Shown one piece after another: positions 1-3,761 of a DNA stretch of 5,097 nt. Every line of letters begins with the position of its first letter. Positions within the stretch are counted from its first letter, which is position 1. The notes under the pieces are model-generated. The model saw only the letters and a program-made list of their open reading frames with translations, ran no database searches and had not been told where the DNA came from. The DNA comes from CAZEFK01 sp964511405 (GTDB lineage Bacteria; Pseudomonadota; Alphaproteobacteria; Elsterales; Elsteraceae), in contig CAZEFK010000329.1 of the NCBI GenBank assembly GCA_964511405.1, positions 1 through 5,097 of the forward strand, in the 5' to 3' direction. Made by a program: the position numbers and the translations under genes.

Positions 1-814
1 TCATGATGTAGACTTCGGGGTGGCCGAAGAACCAGAACAGATGCAGGAACAGCATCGGGTCGCCGCCGCCGGCCGGGTCGTAGAAGGTCGTCCCGAAGTT
101 GCGGTCGGTCAGCAGCATGGTGATGGCGCCGCCGAACACCGGCAGCGACAGCACCAGCAGGAACGCCGTCACCAGCACCGACCATGCGAACAGCGGCATC
201 CGGTGCAGGGTCATGCCCGGCGCGCGCATGTTGAGGATCGTGGTGATGAAGTTGATGGCGCCCAGGATCGACGAGGCGCCGGCCAGGTGCATCGAGAAGA
301 TCGCCATGTCGACCGACGGCCCGGGCTGGCCGGCCGGGCCCGACAAGGGCGGATAGAGCGTCCAGCCGGTGCCGGCGCCGCTACCGATGAAGGTCGACGA
401 CACCAGCAGCAGGAATGCCGGCACGATCAGCCAGAAGCTGATGTTGTTGAGGCGCGGGAACGCCATGTCGCGCGCACCGATCATCAGCGGCACGAACCAG
501 TTGCCGAAGCCGCCGATCAGCGACGGCATGACCACGAAGAAAATCATGATCAGGCCGTGGGCCGTGGTGACCACGTTGTAGGCCTGGTTGTCGGGCATGA
601 CGGTGCCGCCCGGATGGGCAAGCTGGGCCCGCATCAGCATCGAGAAGGCGACGCCGAAGACCCCGGCGAACACCGCAAAGAACATGTAGAGCGTGCCGAT
701 GTCCTTGTGGTTGGTGGACATCAGCCAGCGCTTCAGGCCGGTCGGGTGATGGTCATGCCCATGGTCGTGCGCGTCGTGCGCCGGACCATGGCCGTGTGCG
801 CTCTGGTAGCTCAT
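1..814 (-). CDS. ctaD: Cytochrome c oxidase subunit I, aa3-type (N-terminal 271 residues; 3' end outside window)
   Basis: Catalytic subunit of the inner-membrane terminal oxidase that reduces O2 to water with electrons from cytochrome c and pumps protons. The frame opens with ATG at 814 (MSYQSAHGHG) and runs off the left edge without a stop. About half of a usual ~530-residue subunit is present. Visible landmarks are TTAHGL with His86 as a heme a ligand; GARDMAFPRLNNISFW with Asp116 at the D-channel entrance; and GHPEVY near the cut, with His265 (CuB ligand), Glu267 (proton-gating Glu) and Tyr269 (the Tyr cross-linked to a CuB His in the family). Hydrophobic segments at about 40-62, 82-108, 124-146, 170-195, 205-230 and 252-271 fit helices I-VI. 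Residues 1-23 are a His/Asp-rich tail with eight His. A GGGGGAG ribosome site supports the start. The gene follows ctaC in the same direction, so the two are probably cotranscribed. The remaining heme a, heme a3 and CuB ligands lie outside the window. The family assignment is secure. Confidence 0.97.
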   Translation of the reverse strand, partial: MSYQSAHGHGPAHDAHDHGHDHHPTGLKRWLMSTNHKDIGTLYMFFAVFAGVFGVAFSMLMRAQLAHPGGTVMPDNQAYNVVTTAHGLIMIFFVVMPSLIGGFGNWFVPLMIGARDMAFPRLNNISFWLIVPAFLLLVSSTFIGSGAGTGWTLYPPLSGPAGQPGPSVDMAIFSMHLAGASSILGAINFITTILNMRAPGMTLHRMPLFAWSVLVTAFLLVLSLPVFGGAITMLLTDRNFGTTFYDPAGGGDPMLFLHLFWFFGHPEVYIM

Positions 815-819
815 CCTGG

Positions 820-826
820 CTCCCCC
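820..826 (-). promoter_or_regulatory. Ribosome binding site of ctaD
   Basis: Read on the minus strand, GGGGGAG lies five bases (CCAGG) before the ATG at 814. It is a good Shine-Dalgarno match at normal spacing and fixes the start that keeps the His-rich N-terminal tail. Confidence 0.7.
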
Positions 827-852
827 AATCCTGTCGCGCGGCCCCGGGCCCC

Positions 853-915
853 GTCAGTTCCCGGCCGCCTCCGTCGAACCGCCCGCCCCCGGGCTCCGGT
901 CAGTTCCCGGCCGCC
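853..915. repeat. 17-bp direct repeat spanning the ctaC stop codon and copied in the ctaC-ctaD gap
   Basis: The 17-mer gtcagttcccggccgcc occurs at 853-869 and again at 899-915, offset by 46 bp. The right copy is the 3' end of ctaC: on the minus strand it encodes Ala-Ala-Gly-Asn-stop. The left copy lies in the 85-base gap between ctaC and ctaD and spells the same Ala-Ala-Gly-Asn-stop in another frame, because 46 is not a multiple of three. Sequence beyond the 17 bp does not match, so this is a short copy and not a large tandem duplication. It may be a slippage scar or a short structured motif; its function is unknown. Confidence 0.85.
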
Positions 916-1781
916 AGCCGGACGTCCTTGGCCGCCGGCGCACTGCCGTCGGCGAATTTCTTCTGGGCGTCCTTGACCCAAGCGTCGAACTTGTCTTTCG
1001 GCAACGCCTCGATCGAGATCGGCATCGCACTGTGATTGACGCCGCAGATCTGGTTGCACTGGCCGTAATACTGGCCGGGCTTGTCGATCCGGACCCAGGT
1101 CTCGTTGATCCGCCCCGGCATGGCATAGCGCTGGACGCCCAGCGACGGCGCGAACCAGGAATGCATCACGTCGCTCGACGTGATCAGGATGCGGATGTTG
1201 GTGTCGGTCGGCAGCACCAGCTTGTTGTCGACATCAAGCAGCCGCAGCTGGCCCGGTTTCCGGTCGGCGTCCTGGATCATGTAGCTGTCGTAGGTGAGGT
1301 TGCCCTGGTCCGGGAATTGATAGGACCAGTACCACTGGTGGCCCGTCACCTTGATCGTCATCTGCGCGTCGCGCGTCTTGTCGGCGTAGTACAGCAGCCG
1401 GAACGACGGCACCGCGATGGTCACCAGGATCAGCACCGGAACGATCGTCCACAGCACCTCGATCGTGGTGTTGTGCGTGGTCCGGCTCGGCACCGGGTTC
1501 ACCGACGCGCGGAATTTCACGATCACATAGGCCAGCAGCGCCATGACGAACAGCGCGATGCCGGTGATGATCACCAGCAGCACGTCGTGCAGCGATTCGA
1601 TGCGGGCCTGCATCGGCGTCACCGCCGGCTGCATGCCCAGCTGCCAGTCATAGGGTGCGGCCACCGCCGTCCCGGCCGCGCCCAGCACCGCCATCGCGGT
1701 CCCCAACGCCACCGCCCGTAGTCCCCGCCAGCCCTTCGCGGCCCGGCCGCCGCTCGCGCTCGTCTCCATCCGGCCCCCCAT
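900..1781 (-). CDS. ctaC: Cytochrome c oxidase subunit II with CuA centre, complete
   Basis: Takes electrons from cytochrome c through its CuA centre and passes them to subunit I. With the start at 1781 it has 293 residues. An N-terminal signal peptide has a hydrophobic core at about 20-40 and a likely AVA|APYDW cleavage near 41. Membrane helices lie at about 66-89 and 108-131; Glu108 in TTIEVLW is the K-channel Glu. The periplasmic domain carries the aromatic GHQWYWSY patch (Trp150, Trp152) and the CuA ligands His207, Cys242, Cys246, His250 and Met253. The loop reads CNQIC where many homologues have CSEIC or CSELC, so Gln244 replaces the Glu that supplies a CuA backbone carbonyl and an Mg side-chain ligand. 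The start is uncertain: ATGs at 1796 and 1769 are in frame and also keep the signal peptide. The frame stays open upstream to 1964, but that stretch looks like leader. ctaD follows 85 bases downstream. Confidence 0.96.
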   Translation of the reverse strand: MGGRMETSASGGRAAKGWRGLRAVALGTAMAVLGAAGTAVAAPYDWQLGMQPAVTPMQARIESLHDVLLVIITGIALFVMALLAYVIVKFRASVNPVPSRTTHNTTIEVLWTIVPVLILVTIAVPSFRLLYYADKTRDAQMTIKVTGHQWYWSYQFPDQGNLTYDSYMIQDADRKPGQLRLLDVDNKLVLPTDTNIRILITSSDVMHSWFAPSLGVQRYAMPGRINETWVRIDKPGQYYGQCNQICGVNHSAMPISIEALPKDKFDAWVKDAQKKFADGSAPAAKDVRLAAGN

Positions 1782-1784
1782 GGT

Positions 1785-1790
1785 CCCTCC
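1785..1790 (-). promoter_or_regulatory. Probable ribosome binding site of ctaC
   Basis: On the minus strand GGAGGG stands just before the ATG at 1781, leaving a short spacer (ACC after GGAGGG, four bases after GGAGG). It is the best purine-rich site among the candidate starts and is why 1781 was chosen. The ATG at 1769 has a GGGGGG run four bases upstream, so it remains a real alternative. Confidence 0.5.
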
Positions 1791-1850
1791 GGTCATCCCG
1801 CCCGGGCCGCCCGGGCCCTGACGCCGCGGCCGCCCCGGGATGCGTCGAGC

Positions 1851-1871
1851 TGACCGGTACCAGGACCGGTC
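1851..1871. repeat. Paired ACCGGT palindromes in the ctaC leader region
   Basis: ACCGGT, its own reverse complement, occurs at 1853-1858 and 1865-1870, twelve bases apart and embedded as GACCGGT in both. A third copy lies at 1997-2002 in the same intergenic region. The 9-mer TGACCGGTA at 1851-1859 is exactly inverted as TACCGGTCA at 1996-2004. A twelve-base offset is close to one helical turn, compatible with a protein bound to one face, but no regulator is identified. Confidence 0.45.
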
Positions 1872-1890
1872 GCACGCCCCCATCTCCGCC

Positions 1891-1914
1891 GACAGGGCGC
1901 GAATCCGCCCTGTC
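1891..1914 (-). repeat. 9-bp perfect stem-loop in the predicted ctaC leader
   Basis: GACAGGGCG (1891-1899) and CGCCCTGTC (1906-1914) pair perfectly around a six-base loop. The element lies between the candidate promoter and the ctaC start, so it would fold in the 5' leader of the mRNA. It has no T-run and is not a standard terminator. It might affect mRNA stability or be a DNA operator. Confidence 0.5.
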
Positions 1915-1948
1915 TCCGCGCCAGCCCCCCGGCCGCGCGTCGCGAGGG

Positions 1949-1977
1949 ATATTGGCCACATCAAGGGCCTAAGTCAA
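1949..1977 (-). promoter_or_regulatory. Candidate sigma-70 promoter for the ctaC-ctaD operon
   Basis: On the minus strand TTGACT (1977-1972) matches the -35 consensus in five of six bases. A 17-base spacer leads to CAATAT (1954-1949), a weak -10 match (three of six); the register one base on, AATATC, gives an 18-base spacer and also three matches. Transcription would begin near 1941, leaving a leader of about 160 bases before the ctaC ATG. An imperfect inverted repeat (TTGGCC ... GGCCTAA, 1952-1972) falls between the two hexamers and could bind a regulator. The assignment is by consensus only. Confidence 0.4.
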
Positions 1978-1995
1978 AGCGCTGGGATTCGGGGT

Positions 1996-2004
1996 TACCG
2001 GTCA
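1996..2004. repeat. Third ACCGGT palindrome, inverted mate of 1851-1859
   Basis: TACCGGTCA here is the exact reverse complement of TGACCGGTA at 1851-1859. It sits about 20 bases upstream of the candidate -35 of ctaC and about 90 bases upstream of the tldD start. The two sites flank the proposed oxidase promoter, as looping operators can. That reading is inference from position only. Confidence 0.35.
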
Positions 2005-2005
2005 T

Positions 2006-2030
2006 GGTGCCGCACCGCGGGAGGGTGCGG
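2006..2030 (+). repeat. Overlapping inverted repeats upstream of tldD
   Basis: CCGCACC (2010-2016) pairs perfectly with GGTGCGG (2024-2030) around a seven-base loop. GGTGC at 2006-2010 is also complementary to the GCACC at 2012-2016, forming an 11-bp near-palindrome GGTGCCGCACC. The middle GCACC therefore has two possible partners. It may be an operator or a stem in the tldD leader; no T-run follows. Confidence 0.4.
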
Positions 2031-2083
2031 GACGGGTGGCGTTGCCGCCCGGAACGTCCCATGTTGGGAGGATCGGCGCCCAC

Positions 2084-2087
2084 GGAG
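2084..2087 (+). promoter_or_regulatory. Ribosome binding site of tldD
   Basis: GGAG lies eight bases before the ATG at 2096, a normal Shine-Dalgarno arrangement. It supports the start MSDLSTTDQL over an in-frame GTG at 2036, which would add 20 residues that do not look like a TldD N-terminus. Confidence 0.65.
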
Positions 2088-2095
2088 ACCTGCAG

Positions 2096-3529
2096 ATGAG
2101 CGATCTCAGCACCACCGACCAGCTATTCTTCGGGGCTGCCGGCCTCGACCGCGCCCGCATCGAGCGCGTCGTGGGCGACGCCCTGGCCGGCGTCGACGAC
2201 GGCGAGCTGTACCTGGAGTACGGCCAGTCCGAGGGCCTGGCCTATGACGACGGGCGGCTCAAGGCGGCCAGCTTCGACACCACCCAGGGCTTCGGCCTGC
2301 GCGCGGTGGCCGGCGAGGCCACCGGCTATGCCCACGGCACCGACGTCAGCGAGGCCGCGATCGAGCGCGCCGGCCACACCGTACAAGCGGTGCGCAGCGG
2401 CCATTCCGGCACGGTGGCCGACGGCCCCAGCCGCACCAACCGCCAGCTCTACACCGACCAGAATCCCCTGGCGCTGGTGCCGTTCGAGCAGAAGGTGGCG
2501 CTGCTGGCCGAGATCGACGCCTATGCCCGGGCCAAGGACAGCCGCGTGCGCCAGGTCTCGGCGTCGATCGGCGGCGAGTGGCGGGCGGTCCAGATCATCC
2601 GCGCCGACGGGCTGCGCGTGGCCGACATCCGGCCGCTGGTGCGGCTCAGCGTCAGCATCGTGGTCGGCGAGGGTGACCGCATGGAGTCGGGCTCGAGCGG
2701 CACCGGCGGCCGCGTCTCGTTCGAGCAGTACATGGCGCCCGAGCGCTGGCAGGCCCAGGTCGACGAAGCGCTGCGCCAGGCCCTGGTCAATCTGGGCTCG
2801 GTGCCGGCGCCGGCCGGCGAGATGACCGTGGTGCTGGGCCCCGGCTGGCCCGGCATCCTGCTGCACGAGGCGATCGGCCACGGCCTGGAGGGCGACTTCA
2901 ATCGCAAGGGCACGTCGGCCTTCAGCGGCCGCGTGGGTGAGCGCGTTGCCGCCCCCGGCGTGACCGTGATCGACGACGGCACGATGCCGGACCGCCGCGG
3001 CTCGCTCACCATCGACGATGAGGGCACGCCGACCGAGCGCACGGTGCTGATCGAGGATGGCATCCTCGTCGGCTACATGCAGGACCGCCAGAACGCGCGG
3101 CTCATGGGCATGAAGCCGACCGGCAATGGCCGGCGCGAGAGCTTCGCCCACCATCCGATGCCGCGCATGCGGAACACCTACATGCTCGGCGGCTCGCACG
3201 ACCCGCAGGAGATCATCAAGAGCGTCAAGCGCGGGCTGTACGCCGTCAATTTCGGCGGCGGGCAGGTCGACATCACCTCCGGAAAGTTCGTGTTCAACGC
3301 CGCCGAGGCTTACCTGATCGAGGACGGCAAGATCGGCCCGGCGGTCAAGGGCGCGATGCTGATCGGCAACGGCCCCGAGGCGCTCAAGCACGTGAAGATG
3401 ATCGGCAACGACATGGGGCTCGATCCCGGCATCGGCACCTGCGGCAAGGACGGCCAGGGGGTGCCGGTCGGTGTGGGCCAGCCGACCATGTTGATCGACC
3501 GGCTGACGGTGGGTGGCACGGCGGCTTAG
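2096..3529 (+). CDS. tldD: TldD, zinc metalloprotease subunit of the TldD/TldE (PmbA) complex
   Basis: Cytoplasmic metalloprotease of the TldD/PmbA family. In E. coli, TldD pairs with TldE to trim unfolded peptides, including the microcin B17 precursor and the CcdA antitoxin; the substrate here is unknown. With the ATG at 2096 it has 477 residues, close to the 481 of E. coli TldD. The zinc motif HEXXXH is present as HEAIGHGLEGD (His257, Glu258, His262), and the third family ligand is Cys449 in GIGTCGKDGQ. These catalytic residues mark TldD; TldE/PmbA lacks them. Other family stretches are the N-terminal YDDGRLKAASFDTTQGFGLRA region, GRRESFAHHPMPRMRNTYM at about 345-363, and NFGGGQVDITSGKFVFNAAEAY before the C-terminal Cys. 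No signal peptide or membrane segment is visible and the frame is intact. It is divergent from ctaC, with a hairpin 43 bases after its stop. No tldE/pmbA lies in the window, so the partner must be encoded elsewhere. Confidence 0.97.
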   Translation: MSDLSTTDQLFFGAAGLDRARIERVVGDALAGVDDGELYLEYGQSEGLAYDDGRLKAASFDTTQGFGLRAVAGEATGYAHGTDVSEAAIERAGHTVQAVRSGHSGTVADGPSRTNRQLYTDQNPLALVPFEQKVALLAEIDAYARAKDSRVRQVSASIGGEWRAVQIIRADGLRVADIRPLVRLSVSIVVGEGDRMESGSSGTGGRVSFEQYMAPERWQAQVDEALRQALVNLGSVPAPAGEMTVVLGPGWPGILLHEAIGHGLEGDFNRKGTSAFSGRVGERVAAPGVTVIDDGTMPDRRGSLTIDDEGTPTERTVLIEDGILVGYMQDRQNARLMGMKPTGNGRRESFAHHPMPRMRNTYMLGGSHDPQEIIKSVKRGLYAVNFGGGQVDITSGKFVFNAAEAYLIEDGKIGPAVKGAMLIGNGPEALKHVKMIGNDMGLDPGIGTCGKDGQGVPVGVGQPTMLIDRLTVGGTAA

Positions 3530-3572
3530 TTCTGGGCCGCCTCGTGCGTGGCTGCCCCTCCAGGTCGGCTAT

Positions 3573-3597
3573 TTGCAGGGGGCGAAGCCCCCTGCAA
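3573..3597 (+). terminator. Strong hairpin after tldD (terminator-like or repetitive palindrome)
   Basis: TTGCAGGGGGC (3573-3583) pairs perfectly over 11 bp with GCCCCCTGCAA (3587-3597) around a GAA loop, 43 bases past the tldD stop. A stem this strong could end or protect the tldD transcript. No T-run follows, so intrinsic termination is doubtful. A sister hairpin with the same core at 3660-3680 suggests instead a repeated palindromic element of REP type. Confidence 0.6.
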
Positions 3598-3627
3598 CTC
3601 CGGCCCACGCACTCGGCGGCGCCCAGC

Positions 3628-3654
3628 CTTGGTTCGCGCCCGCCGGCGCCCAAG
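3628..3654 (+). repeat. Imperfect hairpin between the two GAA-loop hairpins
   Basis: CTTGG (3628-3632) pairs with CCAAG (3650-3654), and inside it GCGCC (3636-3640) pairs with GGCGC (3645-3649) around a CGCC loop. Three unpaired bases (TTC) bulge on the left arm. It could complete a three-stem structure with its neighbours, but GC-rich DNA gives such stems easily. Confidence 0.35.
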
Positions 3655-3659
3655 TCCTC

Positions 3660-3680
3660 GCAAGGGGCGAAGCCCCTTGC
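3660..3680 (+). repeat. Second GGGGC-GAA-GCCCC hairpin, sister of 3573-3597
   Basis: GCAAGGGGC (3660-3668) pairs perfectly with GCCCCTTGC (3672-3680) around GAA. Compared with the first hairpin, one G:C pair is replaced by A:T, with both arms changed together so pairing is kept. It lies 81 bases before amn and could also act as a terminator or processing site. Confidence 0.6.
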
Positions 3681-3721
3681 AAACCCGGGCGGCAGCGCAG
3701 CGCAAGTTCATCCGGCCGCGC

Positions 3722-3734
3722 GGGTGACTCACCC
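3722..3734. promoter_or_regulatory. 13-bp perfect palindrome upstream of amn (candidate operator)
   Basis: GGGTGA-C-TCACCC is a perfect inverted repeat about a central C, 27 bases before the amn ATG. Its size and position suit a dimeric regulator site at or just after the amn promoter. The arms are adjacent, so an RNA hairpin is unlikely; a DNA-binding site is the better reading. No regulator is identified. Confidence 0.4.
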
Positions 3735-3761
3735 CAACCGCTCTGCCCGTAGGTTCCCGAC

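Larger units (their letters stand above)
1782..2095. other. Divergent intergenic region between ctaC and tldD
   Basis: This 314-base non-coding stretch separates the leftward oxidase operon from rightward tldD. It includes a locally less GC-rich patch at about 1949-1980 that contains the best promoter match (minus strand). It also holds a 9-bp stem-loop at 1891-1914, three ACCGGT palindromes, and a GGTGC/GCACC inverted-repeat cluster at 2006-2030. I see no convincing plus-strand -35/-10 pair for tldD, no tRNA-like fold, and no recognisable riboswitch. Confidence 0.7.
3530..3761. other. Structured intergenic region between tldD and amn
   Basis: This 232-base stretch has no credible gene; short open frames crossing it on both strands show no recognisable protein. 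It carries three stem-loops (3573-3597, 3628-3654, 3660-3680), a 9-bp direct repeat cggcgccca at 3617-3625 and 3644-3652, and a 13-bp palindrome at 3722-3734. No clear -35/-10 pair for amn was found. Confidence 0.75.

Noticed and set aside
840..850. GGCCC-C-GGGCC palindrome in the ctaC-ctaD gap as an intergenic terminator
   Set aside because: The single-base centre cannot form an RNA hairpin loop, there is no T-run, and the genes are expected to be cotranscribed. It is probably a by-product of GC-rich composition.
20..976. 318-codon plus-strand open frame opposite ctaD
   Set aside because: It overlaps ctaD antisense and enters ctaC. It is rich in Arg, His, Gln and Glu, as expected from reading membrane-protein codons in reverse, and matches no family.
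1032..1721. 229-codon plus-strand open frame opposite ctaC
   Set aside because: It is antisense to ctaC, whose catalytic and ligand motifs are unambiguous. The translation is Arg/His/Val-rich with no domain.
1782..1964. 61-codon N-terminal extension of ctaC up to an ATG at 1964
   Set aside because: The added residues are Arg/Gly/Pro-rich, would put the signal peptide deep inside the protein, and run into the candidate promoter's -10/-35 region. The GGAGGG near 1785-1790 supports a start at 1781.
1952..1964. FNR/anaerobox-like site (TTGATGTGGCCAA on the minus strand) near the ctaC promoter
   Set aside because: One half-site fits TTGAT but the other is degenerate and the spacing is one base short of the TTGAT-N4-ATCAA consensus.
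2036..2095. 20-codon N-terminal extension of tldD from a GTG at 2036
   Set aside because: The ATG at 2096 has a GGAG at ideal spacing and gives the usual family length. The extension has no family-like sequence.
2123..3391. 422-codon open frame on the minus strand opposite tldD
   Set aside because: It is antisense to the intact tldD with the same compositional signature of a GC-rich shadow frame and no recognisable motif.
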